The notes beneath the pieces were generated by a model. It saw nothing but the letters and a program-made list of their open reading frames with translations. It did not search any database and was not told the origin of the DNA. The translations under genes and the position numbers were made by a program. From Osmia lignaria lignaria (taxonomy: Eukaryota; Arthropoda; Insecta; Hymenoptera; Megachilidae), in contig NC_135035.1 of assembly GCF_051020975.1 (NCBI RefSeq), positions 2,418,001-2,482,000 of the forward strand: a stretch of DNA of 64,000 nucleotides. The letters are read 5' to 3'. Shown one piece after another: positions 25,242-39,700 of this stretch. Position 1 is the first letter of the stretch. Each line of letters opens with the position of its first letter.

Positions 25242-25559
25242 AGATCAATATACCTTTAATAACCATATCATTAGTACTATATCTATATTCGATATATTGT
25301 AATATAGTGATTCATTCCCACAGAGCAATGTGCCTTTAATAACAATATCGTTAGCACTACATCTACATTCGATATAATGTAATATAGTGATCCATTCCCA
25401 CAGACCAATGCACCTTTAATAACAATATCATTAGCACTATATCTACATTCGATATAACGTAATATGCAGATTCATTCCCACAGATATGTATATATAATAA
25501 CCATATCATTAGTACCATACCTACATTCGATATAATGTAATATACCGATGGATTCCCAC

Positions 25560-25690
25560 AGATCAATGTACATTTAATAACCATATCATTAGTACCATAT
25601 CTACATTAGATATGTAATGTACATTTAATAACAATATCATTATTACTATATCTACATTAGGTATAATGTCATATACTGATCCCTGCCCAC
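25560..25690 (+). repeat. Fused short dimer, 131 bp (copy of 18,285)
   Basis: It marks the right edge of the second CGATAT block, as its partner does for the first. Confidence 0.86.
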
Positions 25691-28600
25691 AGATCAATGT
25701 ACCTACATTTAATAACAATATCCTTAGTACTATATCCACATCACACATAATGTAATATACTGATTCCTTCCCACAGAACAATGTACATTTAATAACCCCA
25801 TCATTCATACTATATCTACACGAGGTATAATGTAATATAGTGATTACATCCCCCAGATCAATGTACATATAACAACAACATCATTCATACTATATCTACA
25901 TTGGATATAATGTAATATACTGATCCCTTCCCACAGGTCAATGTACATATAATAGTATAATTGTTATTACTATATCTACATTAGGTATAATGTAATGTAT
26001 TTACTACATCCTACAGATCATTGTACATTTAATAACATTATTCATGCTATAGCTAAATTGGCTATAATGTAATATACTCACCCCTTCCCACAGATCAAGG
26101 TACCTACATTTAATAACAATATCATTATTACTACATCTACATTAGATATAAAGTAATATACTGATCCCTGCCCACAGTTCAATGTACCTATATTTAATAA
26201 TAATATCATTAGTACTATATCCACATCATATATAATGTAATATACTTATTCCTTCCCACAGATCAATGTACATTAACAACAACATCATTCATGCTATAGC
26301 TAAATTGGATATAATGTAATATACTGATCCCTGCCCACCGGTCAATGTACATTTAATAACAACATCGTTCATACTATATCCACATTAGGTATAATGTAAT
26401 ATAGTGATTACGTCCCACAGATCAATGTACCTACATTTAATAACAATATCCTTAGTACTATACCCACATTACACATAATGTAATATACTGATTCCTTCCC
26501 ACAGATCAATGTACATTTAACAACAACATCATTCATACTATATCTACAATGGATATAATGTAATATACTGATCCCTGCCCATAGTTCAATGTACCTATAT
26601 TTAATAACAACATCATTATTACTATATCTACACTAGATATAATGCAATATACGGATTCCTTCCCACAGATCAATGTACATTTAATAACAACATCATTCAT
26701 ACTATATCTGCATTGGATATAATGTAATATACTGATCCCTTCCCACAGGTCAATGTACATACAATAGCAAAATCGTTATTACTATATCTACATTAGGTAT
26801 AATGTAATGTATTTACTACATCCTACAGATCATTGTACATTTAATAAGATCATTCATGCTATAGCTAAATTGGATATAATGTAATATACTCACCCCTTCC
26901 CACAGATCAAGGTACCTACATTTAATAACAATATCATTATTACTACATCTACATTAGATATAATGCAATATACGGATTCCTTCCCACAGATCAATGTACA
27001 TTTAATAACAACATCATTCATACTATAACTACATTGGATATAATGAAATATACTGATCCCTCCCCTCAGATCAATGTACATTTTATAACAACATCATTCA
27101 TACTATATCTACATTGGATATAATGTAATATACTGATCCCTTCCCATACGTCAATGTACATATAATAGCAAAATCGTTATTACTATATCTACATTAGGTA
27201 TAATGTAATATACTGATCCCTGCCCACAGATCAATGTACCTACATTTAATAACAATATCATTAGTACTACGTCCACATTACATATAATGTAGTATACTGA
27301 TTCCTTCTCACAGATCAGTGTAGATTTAATAACAACATCCTTCATACTATATCAACACTAGGTATAATGTAATATACTGATCCCTTCCCACAGACCAAGG
27401 TGCCTACATTTAGTAACAACATCATTCATACTATATCTACATTGGATATAATGTAATATCCTGATCCCTGCCCACCGGTCAATGTACATTTAATAACAAC
27501 ATCGTTCATACTATATCCACATTAGGTATAATGTAATATAGTGATTACGTCCCACAGATCAATGTACCTACATTTAATAACATTATCATTAATACTATAT
27601 CTACATGAGACATAATGATATATACTAATCCCTGCCCACAGATCAATGTATATTTAATAGCGATATCATTATTACTATATCTACATTAGATATAATGTTA
27701 TATACTGATCCCTGCCCACAGTTCAATGTTCCTATACTTAATAACAATATCATTAGTACTATATCCACATCATATATAATGTAATATACTGATTCCTTCC
27801 CACAGATCAACGTAGATTTAATAACAACATCATTCACACAATATCAACACTAGGTATAATGTAATATAGTGATTACATCCCACAGATCAATGTACATATA
27901 ACAACAACATCATTCATACTATATCTACATTGGATATAATGTAATATACTTATCCCTTCCCACAGGTCAATGTACATATAATAGCATAATCGTTATTACT
28001 ATATCTACATTAGGTATAATGTAATGTATTAACTACATCCTACAGATCATTGTACATTTAATATCATCATTCATGCTATAGCTAAATTGGATATAATGTA
28101 ATATACTGATTCCTTCCCACAGATCAATGTACATTTAATAACAACACTATTCATACTATATCTACACTAGGTATAATGTAACGTGGTGATTACATCCCAC
28201 AGATCAATGTACATTTAATAATATCATTCATACTATAACTACATTGGATATAATGTAATATACTGATCCCTTCCCACAGATCAAGGTATCTACATTTAAT
28301 AACAATATCATTATTACTATATCTGCACTAGATATAATGCAATATACGGATTCCTTCCCACAGATCAATGTACATTTAATAACAACATCATTCATACTAT
28401 AACTATATTGGATATAATGTAATATACTGATCCCTTCCCACAGATCAATGTACCTACATTTAATAACAATATCATTAGTACTACGTCCACATTACATATA
28501 ATGTAGTATACTGATTCCTTCACTCAGATCAGTGTAGATTTAATAACAACATCCTTCATACTATATCAACACTAGGTATAATGTAATATACTGATCCCTT

Positions 28601-28865
28601 CCCACAGACCAAGGTGCCTACATTTAGTGACAATATCATTATTACTATATCTACATTAGATATAATGTAATATACTGATCCCTGCCCACCGGTCAATGTA
28701 CATTTAATAACAACATCGTTCATACTATATCCACATTAGGTATAATGTAATACAGTGATTACGTCCCACAGATCAATGTACCTAAATTTAACAACAATAT
28801 CCTTAGTACTATATCCACATTACACATAATGTAATATACTGATTCCTTCCCACAGATCAATGTAC

Positions 28866-30884
28866 ATTTAACAACAACATCATTCGTACTATATCTACAT
28901 TGGATATAATGTAATATACTGATCCCTTCCCACAGATCAATGTACCTACATTTAATAACAATATCCTTAGTACTATATCCACATTACACATAATGTAATA
29001 TACTGATTCCTTCCCACAGAACAATGTACATTTAATAACACTATCATTCATACTATATCTACACGAGGTATAATGTAATATAGTGATTACATCCCACAGA
29101 TCAATGTACATATAACAACAACATCATTCATACTATATCTACATTGGATATAATGTAATATACTGATCCCTTCCCACAGGTCAATGTACATATAATAGTA
29201 TAATTGTTATTACTATATCTACATTAGGTATAATGTAATGTATTTACTACATCCTACAGATCATTGTACATTTAATAACATCATTCATGCTATAGCTAAA
29301 TTGGCTATAATGTAATATACTCACCCCTTCCCACAGATCAAGGTACCTACATTTAATAACAATATCATTATTACTACATCTACATTAGATATAAAGTAAT
29401 ATACTGATCCCTGCCCACAGTTCAATGTATCTATATTTAATAATAATATCATTAGTACTATATCCACATCATATATAATGTAATATACTGATTCCTTCCC
29501 ACAGATCAATGTACATTAACAACAACATCATTCATGCTATAGCTAAATTGGATATAATGTAATATACTGATGCCTGCCCACCGGTCAATGTACATTTAAT
29601 AACAACATCGTTCATACTATATCCACATTAGGTATAATGTAATATAGTGATTACGTCCCACAGATCAATGTACCTACATTTAATAACAATATCCTTAGTA
29701 CTATACCCACATTACACATAATGTAATATACTGATTCCTTCCCACAGATCAATGTACATTTAACAACAACATCATTCATACTATAACTACATTGGATATA
29801 ATGTAATATACTGATCCCTTCCCACAGATCAAGGTATCTGCATTTAATAACAACATCATTATTACTATATCTACACTAGATATAATGCAATATACGGATT
29901 CCTTCCCACAGATCAATGTACATTTAATAACAACATCATTCATACTATATCTGCATTGGATATAATGTAATATACTGATCCCTGCCCACCGGTCAATGTA
30001 CATTTAATAACAACATCGTTCATACTATATCCACATTAGGTATAATGTAACATAGTGATTACGTCCCACAGATCAATGTACCTACATTTAATAACAATAT
30101 CCGTAGTACTATATCCACATTACACATAATGTAATATACTGATTCCTTCCCACAGATCAATGTACATTGAACAACAACATCATTCATACTATATCTACAA
30201 TGGATATAATGTAATATACTGATCCCTTCCCACAGATCAATGTACCTACATTTAATCACAATATCCTTAGTACTGTATCCACATTACACATAATGTAATA
30301 TACTGATTCCTTCCCACAGATCAATGTACATTTAATAACAACATTATTCATACTATATCTACACTAGGGATAATGTAACATAGTGATTACATCCCGCAGA
30401 TCAATTTACACTTAATAACAACATCATTCATACTATAACTACATTGGATATAATGTAATATACTGATCCCTTCCCACAGATTAAGGTATCTACATTTAAT
30501 AACAATATCATTATTACTATATCTACACTAGATATGATGCAATATACGGATTCCTTCCCACAGATCAATGTACATTTAATAACAACATCATTCATACTAT
30601 ATCTGCATTGGATATAATGTAATATACTGATCCCTTCCCACAGGTCAATGTACATACAATAGCAAAATCGTTATTACTATATCTACATTAGGTTTAATGT
30701 AATGTATTTACTACATCCTACAGATCATTGTACATTTAATAACATCATTCATGCTATAGCTAAATTGGATATAATGTAATATACTCACCCCTTCCCACAG
30801 ATCAAGGTACCTACATTTAATAACAATATCATTATTACTACATCTACATTAGATATAAAGTAATATACTGATCCCTGCCCACAG
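28866..30884 (+). repeat. Mosaic region, piece 1: copy of 3,666-5,684
   Basis: The offset is a constant 25,200. Few differences were seen, for example CCGTAG near 30,103 versus CCGCAG, and TTCCTTCCC near 30,306 versus TTCCCTCCC. It ends inside an 84-bp monomer, where GTTCAATG becomes GTTCAACG. Confidence 0.88.
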
Positions 30885-31037
30885 TTCAACGTAACTATAT
30901 TTAATAACAATATCATTAGTACTATATCCACATCATATATAATGTAATATACTGATTCCTTCCCACAGATCAATGTACATTTAACAACCGCATCATTCAT
31001 ACTATGTCTACATTGGATATAATGTAATATACTGATC
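30884..31037 (+). repeat. Mosaic region, piece 2: copy of 5,931-6,084 after a 247-bp skip
   Basis: The offset falls from 25,200 to 24,953, so 247 bp (about three monomers) present in the left copy are missing here. The monomer register is kept. The piece carries the distinctive ACAACCGCATC and CTATGTCTAC variants of 6,025-6,058. Confidence 0.85.
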
Positions 31038-31466
31038 CCTCCCCTCAGATCAATGTACATTTTATAACAACATCATTCATACTATATCTACATTGGATAT
31101 AATGTAATATACTGATCCCTTCCCATACGTCAATGTACATATAATACCAAAATCGTTATTACTATATCTACATTAGGTATAATGTAATATACTGATCCCT
31201 GCCCACAGATCAATGTACCTACATTTAATAACAATATCATTAGTACTACGTCCACATTACATATAATGTAGTATACTGATTCCTTCTCACAGATCAGTGT
31301 AGATTTAATAACAACATCCTTCATACTATATCAACACTAGGTATAATGTAATATACTGATCCCTTCCCACAGACCAAGGTGCCTACATTTAGTAACAATA
31401 TCATTATTACTATATCTACATTAGATATAATGTAATATCCTGATCCCTGCCCACCGGTCAATGTAC
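31037..31466 (+). repeat. Mosaic region, piece 3: resembles 27,058-27,488 and 7,312-7,640
   Basis: The start matches 27,058 onward (offset 3,979), including the rare TCCCCTCAG tail. Further along, one monomer (AGTAACAATATCATTATTAC near 31,392) fits the left-hand relative near 7,572 better than 27,410. The piece may itself be composite. Confidence 0.75.
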
Positions 31467-31626
31467 ATTCAATAACACCATCATTCATACTATATCTACA
31501 CGAGGTATAATGTAATATAGTGATTACATCCCACAGATCAATGTACATATAACAACAACATCATTCATACTATATCTACATTGGATATAATGTAATATCC
31601 TGATCCCTGCCCACCGGTCAATGTAC
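31467..31626 (+). repeat. 160-bp two-monomer insertion
   Basis: The sequence TGATCCCTGCCCACCGGTCA occurs at 31,441 and again at 31,601, exactly 160 bp apart. The intervening two 80-bp monomers (one with CTACACGAGG, one with ACATATAACAACAAC) are absent at the matching place near 27,488. The offset therefore rises from 3,979 to 4,139. Confidence 0.85.
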
Positions 31627-32705
31627 ATTTAATAACAACATCGTTCATACTATATCCACATTAGGTATAATGTAATATAGTGATTACGTCCCACAGATCA
31701 ATGTACCTACATTTAATAACATTATCATTAATACTATATCTACATGAGACATAATGATATATATTAATCCCTGCCCACAGATCAATGTATATTTAATAGC
31801 GATATCATTATTACTATATCTACATTAGATATAATGTTATATACTGATCCCTGCCCACAGTTCAATGTTCCTATACTTAATAACAATATCATTAGTACTA
31901 TATCCACATCATATATAATGTAATATACTGATTCCTTCCCACAGATCAACGTAGATTTAATAACAACATCATTCATACAATATCAACACTAGGTATAATG
32001 TAATATAGTGATTACATCCCACAGATCAATGTACATATAACAACAACATCATTCATACTATATCTACATTGGATATAATGTAATATACTTATCCCTTCCC
32101 ACAGGTCAATGTACATATAATAGCATAATCGTTATTACTATATCTACATTAGGTATAATGTAATGTATTAACTACATCCTACAGATCATTGTACATTTAA
32201 TATCATCATTCATGCTATAGCTAAATTGGATATAATGTAATATACTGATTCCTTCCCACAGATCAATGTACATTTAATAACAACACTATTCATACTATAT
32301 CTACACTAGGTATAATGTAACGTGGTGATTACATCCCACAGATCAATGTACATTTAATAATATCATTCATACTATAACTACATTGGATATAATGTAATAT
32401 ACTGATCCCTTCCCACAGATCAAGGTATCTACATTTAATAACAATATCATTATTACTATATCTGCACTAGATATAATGCAATATACGGATTCCTTCCCAC
32501 AGATCAATGTACATTTAATAACAACATCATTCATACTATAACTCTATTGGATATAATGTAATATACTGATCCCTTCCCACAGATCAATGTACCTACATTT
32601 AATAACAATATCATTAGTACTACGTCCACATTACATATAATGTAGTATACTGATTCCTTCACTCAGATCAGTGTAGATTTAATCACAACATCCTTCATAC
32701 TATAT
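31627..32705 (+). repeat. Mosaic region, piece 4: copy of 27,488-28,566
   Basis: The offset is 4,139. It ends inside a monomer at about 32,706, where ACTATATCAACACTAGG is replaced by ACTATATCTACACGAGG. Minor differences were seen, for example ACTCTATTGG near 32,541 versus ACTATATTGG. Confidence 0.85.
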
Positions 32706-33533
32706 CTACACGAGGTATAATGTAATATAGTGATTACATCCCACAGATCAATGTACATATAACAACAACATCATTCATACTATATCTACATTGGATATAA
32801 TGTAATATACTGATCCCTTCCCACAGGTCAATGTACATATAATAGTATAATTGTTATTACTATATCTACATTAGGTATAATGTAATGTATTTACTACATC
32901 CTACAGATCATTGTACATTTAATAACATCATTCATGCTATAGCTAAATTGGCTATAATGTAATATACTCACCCCTTCCCACAGATCAAGGTACCTACATT
33001 TAATAACAATATCATTATTACTACATCTACATTAGATATAAAGTAATATACTGATCCCTGCCCACAGTTCAATGTATCTATATTTAATAATAATATCATT
33101 AGTACTATATCCACATCATATATAATGTAATATACTGATTCCTTCCCACAGATCAATGTACATTAACAACAACATCATTCATGCTATAGCTAAATTGGAT
33201 ATAATGTAATATACTGATGCCTGCCCACCGGTCAATGTACATTTAATAACAACATCGTTCATACTATATCCACATTAGGTATAATGTAATATAGTGATTA
33301 CGTCCCACAGATCAATGTACCTACATTTAATAACAATATCCTTAGTACTATACCCACATTACACATAATGTAATATACTGATTCCTTCCCACAGATCAAT
33401 GTACATTTAACAACAACATCATTCATACTATAACTACATTGGATATAATGTAATATACTGATCCCTTCCCACAGATCAAGGTATCTGCATTTAATAACAA
33501 CATCATTATTACTATATCTACACTAGATATAAT
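32706..33533 (+). repeat. Mosaic region, piece 5: copy of 29,059-29,886
   Basis: The offset is 3,647. It includes the shortened CATTTAATAACATC monomer and the rare GATGCCTGCCCACC tail. It ends at GATATAATG, where the source continues CAATATACGG but this copy continues TAATATACTG. Confidence 0.85.
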
Positions 33534-33783
33534 GTAATATACTGATCCCTTCCCACAGATCAATGTACCTACATTTAATCACAATATCCTTAGTACTGTA
33601 TCCACATTACACATAATGTAATATACTGATTCCTTCCCACAGATCAATGTACATTTAATAACAACATTATTCATACTATATCTACACTAGGGATAATGTA
33701 ACATAGTGATTACATCCCGCAGATCAATTTACACTTAATAACAACATCATTCATACTATAACTACATTGGATATAATGTAACA
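33534..33783 (+). repeat. Mosaic region, piece 6: copy of about 30,211-30,460
   Basis: The offset is 3,323. It carries the rare TTTAATCACAATATCC and CAATTTACACTTAA variants of that source. It ends at about 33,783, where the 32,584-bp repeat of the left region begins. Confidence 0.83.
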
Positions 33784-36700
33784 TACTGATCCCTTCCCAC
33801 AGATCAATGTACATATAACAGCAACATCGTTAGTACTATATCTGCATTAGGTATAATGTAATCTAGTGACTACATCCCACAGATCATTGTACGTTTAATA
33901 ACACCATCATTCATGCTATAGCTAAATTGGATATAATGTAATATACTCACCCCTTCCCACAGATCAAGGTACCTACATTTAATAACAATATCATTATTAC
34001 TACATCTACATTAGATATAAAGTAATATACTGATCCCTGCCCACAGTTCAATGTCCCTATATTTAATAATAATATCATTAGTACTATATCCACATCATAT
34101 ATAATGTAATATACTGATCCCTGCCCACAGTTCAATGTAACTATATTTAATAACAATATCATTAGTACTATATCCACATCATATATAATGTAATATACTG
34201 ATTCCTTCCCACAGATCAATGTACATATAATAGCAATATCGTTATTACTATATCAACATCAGATATGTAATATACATTTAAAAACAAATCATTATTACTA
34301 TATCTACGTCGGTTGTAACGAAATGTACTGATTCCTTCCCAAGGATCAATGTACATATAATCGCAGTATCATTATTAGTTACTATATCTACATCGGTTGT
34401 AACGCAATATACTGATTCCTTCCCACAGATCAATGTACATTTAATAGCAATATCATTAGTACTATATCTACATTAGATATAATGTAATATACTGATCCCT
34501 TCGCACAGATCAAGATACCTACATTTAATAACAATATCATTATTACTATATCTACAGTAGATATAATGAAATATACTGATCCCTGCCCACAGATCAATGT
34601 ACCTACATTTAATAACAATATCATTAGTACTACGTCCACATTACATATAATGTAGTATACTGATTCCTTCTCACAGATCAGTGTAGACTTAATAACAACA
34701 TCCCTCATACTATATCAACACTAGGTATAATGTAATATACTGATCCCTTCCCACAGACCAAGGTGCCTACAGTTAGTAACAATATCATTATTACTATATC
34801 TACATTAGATATAATGTAATATACTGATCCCTTCCCACAGACCAAGGTGCCTACAGTTAGTAACAATATCATTATTACTATATCTACAGTAGATATAATG
34901 AAATATACTGATCCCTGCCCACAGATCAATGTACCTACATTTAATAACAATATCATTAGTACTACGTCCACATTACATATAATGTAGTATACTGATTCCT
35001 TCTCACAGATCAGCGTAGACTTAATAACAACATCCCTCATACTATATCAACACTAGGTATAATGTAATATACTGATCCCTTCCCACAGACCAAGGTGCCT
35101 ACAGTTAGTAACAATATCATTATTACTATATCTACATTAGATATAATGTAATATACTGATCCCTTCCCACAGACCAAGGTGCCTACAGTTAGTAACAATA
35201 TCATTATTACTATATCTACAGTAGATATAATGAAATATACTGATCCCTGCCCACAGATCAATGTACCTACATTTAATAACAATATCATTAGTACTACGTC
35301 CACATTACATATAATGTAGTATACTGATCCCTTCCCACAGATCAATGTACATTTAGTAACACCATCATTCATACTATATCTACACTAGGTATAATGTAAC
35401 ATAGTGATTACATCCCACAGATCAATGTACATTTAATAACAACATCATTCATAATATAACTACATTGGATATAATGTAATATACTGATCCCTTCCCACAG
35501 ATCAATGTACATATAACAGCAACATCGTTAGTACTATATCTGCATTAGGTATAATGTAATCTAGTGACTACATCCCACAGATCATTGTACGTTTAATAAC
35601 ACCATCATTCATGCTATAGCTAAATTGGATATAATGTAATATACTCACCCCTTCCCACAGATCAAGGTACCTACATTTAATAACAATATCATTATTACTA
35701 CATCTACATTAGATATAAAGTAATATACTGATCCCTGCCCACAGTTCAATGTACCTATATTTAATAATAATATCACTAGTACTATATCCACATCATATAT
35801 AATGTAATATACTGATTCCTTCCCACAGATCAATGTACATTAACAACAACATCATTCATGCTATAGCTAAATTGGATATAATGTAATATACTGATCCCTG
35901 CCCACAGATCAATGTACCTACATTTAATAACAATATCATTAGTACTATATCTACATTAGATATAATGTAATATACTGATCCCTGCCCACAGATCAATGTA
36001 CCTACATTTAGTAACAATATCATTATTACTATATCTACATTAGATATAATGTAATATACTGATCCCTGCCCACCGGTCAATGTACATTTAATAACAACAT
36101 CGTTCATACTATATCCACATTAGGTATAATGTAATATAGTGATTACGTCCCACAGATCAATGTACCTACATTTAACAACAATATCCTTAGTACTATATCC
36201 ACATTACACATAATGTAATATACTGATTCCTTCCCACAGATCAATGTACATTTAACAACAACATCATTCGTACTATATCTACATTGGATATAATGTAATA
36301 TACTGATCCCTTCCCACAGATCAATGTACCTACATTTAATAACAATATCCTTAGTACTATATCCACATTACACATAATGTAATATACTGATTCCTTCCCA
36401 CAGAACAATGTACATTTAATAACACTATCATTCATACTATATCTACACGAGGTATAATGTAATATAGTGATTACATCCCACAGATCAATGTACATATAAC
36501 AACAGCATCATTCATACTATATCTACATTGGATATAATGTAATATACTGATCCCTTCCCACAGGTCAATGTACATATAATAGTATAGTTGTTATTACTAT
36601 ATCTACATTAGGTATAATGTAATGTATTTACTACATCCTACAGATCATTGTACATTTAATAACATCATTCATGCTATAGCTAAATTGGCTATAATGTAAT

Positions 36701-39700
36701 ATACTCACCCCTTCCCACAGATCAAGGTACCTACATTTAATAACAATATCATTATTACTACATCTACATTAGATATAAAGTAATATACTGATCCCTGCCC
36801 ACAGTTCAATGTATCTATATTTAATAATAATATCATTAGTACTATATCCACATCATATATAATGTAATATACTGATTCCTTCCCACAGATCAATGTACAT
36901 TAACAACAACATCATTCATGCTATAGCTAAATTGGATATAATGTAATATACTGATGCCTGCCCACCGGTCAATGTACATTTAATAACAACATCGTTCATA
37001 CTATATCCACATTAGGTATAATGTAATATAGTGATTACGTCCCACAGATCAATGTACCTACATTTAATAACAATATCCTTAGTACTATACCCACATTACA
37101 CATAATGTAATATACTGATTCCTTCCCACAGATCAATGTACATTTAACAACAACATCATTCATACTATAACTACATTGGATATAATGTAATATACTGATC
37201 CCTTCCCACAGATCAAGGTATCTGCATTTAATAACAACATCATTATTACTATATCTACACTAGATATAATGCAATATACGGATTCCTTCCCACAGATCAA
37301 TGTACATTTAATAACAACATCATTCATACTATATCTGCATTGGATATAATGTAATATACTGATCCCTGCCCACCGGTCAATGTACATTTAATAACAACAT
37401 CGTTCATACTATATCCACATTAGGTATAATGTAACATAGTGATTACGTCCCACAGATCAATGTACCTACATTTAATAACAATATCCGCAGTACTATATCC
37501 ACATTACACATAATGTAATATACTGATTCCTTCCCACAGATCAATGTACATTGAACAACAACATCATTCATACTATATCTACAATGGATATAATGTAATA
37601 TACTGATCCCTTCCCACAGATCAATGTACCTACATTTAATCACAATATCCTTAGTACTGTATCCACATTACACATAATGTAATATACTGATTCCCTCCCA
37701 CAGATCAATGTACATTTAATAACAACATTATTCATACTATATCTACACTAGGGATAATGTAACATAGTGATTACATCCCGCAGATCAATTTACACTTAAT
37801 AACAACATCATTCATACTATAACTACATTGGATATAATGTAATATACTGATCCCTTCCCACAGATTAAGGTATCTACATTTAATAACAATATCATTATTA
37901 CTATATCTACACTAGATATGATGCAATATACGGATTCCTGCCCACAGATCAATGTACATTTAATAACAACATCATTCATACTATATCTGCATTGGATATA
38001 ATGTAATATACTGATCCCTTCCCACAGGTCAATGTACATACAATAGCAAAATCGTTATTACTATATCTACATTAGGTTTAATGTAATGTATTTACTACAT
38101 CCTACAGATCATTGTACATTTAATAACATCATTCATGCTATAGCTAAATTGGATATAATGTAATATACTCACCCCTTCCCACAGATCAAGGTACCTACAT
38201 TTAATAACAATATCATTATTACTACATCTACATTAGATATAAAGTAATATACTGATCCCTGCCCACAGTTCAATGTACCTATATTTAATAATAATATCAT
38301 TAGTACTATATCCACATCATATATAATGTAATATACTGATTCCTTCCCACAGATCAATGTACATTAACAACAACATCATTCATGCTATAGCTAAATTGGA
38401 TATAATGTAATATACTGATCCCTGCCCACAGATCAATGTACCTACATTTAATAACAATATCATTAGTACTATATCTACATTAGATATAATGTAATATACT
38501 GATCCCTGCCCACAGTTCAACGTAACTATATTTAATAACAATATCATTAGTACTATATCCACATCATATATAATGTAATATACTGATTCCTTCCCACAGA
38601 TCAATGTACATTTAACAACCGCATCATTCATACTATGTCTACATTGGATATAATGTAATATACTGTTCCCTTCCCACAGATCAATGTACATATAATAACA
38701 ATATCATTATTACTATAACTACACTAGATATAATGTAATATACTGATTCCTTCCCTCAGATCAATGTACATTTAATATCGATATCATTATTACTATTTCT
38801 ACATTAGATATAATGTAATATACTGATCCCTTCCCACAGATCAATGTACCTACCGTTTAATAACAATACCATTAGTACTACGTCCACATTACATATAATG
38901 TAGTATACTGATTCCTTCTCTCAGATCAGTGTAGATTTAATAACAACATCCTTCATACTATATCAACACTAGGTATAATGTGATATACTGATCCCTTCCC
39001 ACAGACCAAGGTGCCTACATTTAGTAACAATATCATTATTACTATATCTACATTAGATATAATGTAATATACTGATCTCTGCCCACCGGTCAATGTACAT
39101 TTAATAACAACATCGTTCATACTATATACACATTAGGTATAATGTAATATAGTGATTACGTCCCACAGATCAATGTACCTACATTTAATAACAATATCCT
39201 TAGTACTATATCCACATCACACATAATGTAATATACTGATTCCTTCCCACAGAACAATGTACATTTAATAACCCCATCATTCATACTATATCTACACGAG
39301 GTATAATGTAATATAGTGATTACATCCCACAGATCAATGTACACTTAAAAACAACATCATTCATACTATAACTACATTGGATATAATGTAACATACTGAT
39401 CCCTTCCCACAGATCAAGGTATCTACATTTAATAACAACATCATTATTACTATATCTACACTAGATATAATGCAATATACGGATTCCTTCCCACAGATCA
39501 ATGTACATTTAATAACAACATCATTCATACTATATCTGCATTGGATATAATGTAATATACTGATCCCTTCCCACAGGTCAATGTACATACAATAGCAAAA
39601 TCGTTATTACTATATCTATATTAGGTATAATGTAATGTATTTACTACATCCTACAGATCATTGTACATTTAATAATATCATTCATGCTATAGCTTAATTG

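Larger units (their letters stand above)
24026..25559 (+). repeat. CGATAT divergent monomer block, copy 2
   Basis: This is the block at 16,751-18,284 moved by 7,275 bp, with the same monomer lengths and variants. It is absent from the 32,584-bp copy because that copy diverges before reaching it. The block therefore occurs only in the two 7,275-bp units. Confidence 0.9.
21597..28866 (+). repeat. 7,275-bp higher-order unit, copy 2
   Basis: This is a tandem copy of 14,322-21,596. The monomer at the start of the copy is chimeric: its left half is the 84-bp form (ACCTACATTTAATAAC) and its right half the 80-bp CATCATTCGTAC form, as expected of an unequal exchange point. The copy ends at about 28,866, where the corresponding position instead reads ACATTTAACAAC and the sequence follows 3,657 onward (offset 25,200). 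Confidence 0.92.

Noticed and set aside
1200..33782. Calling 32,584 bp a proven higher-order unit
   Set aside because: Only one full spacing and about half of a second copy are in the window, so periodicity is not shown. It is reported as a long duplication instead.
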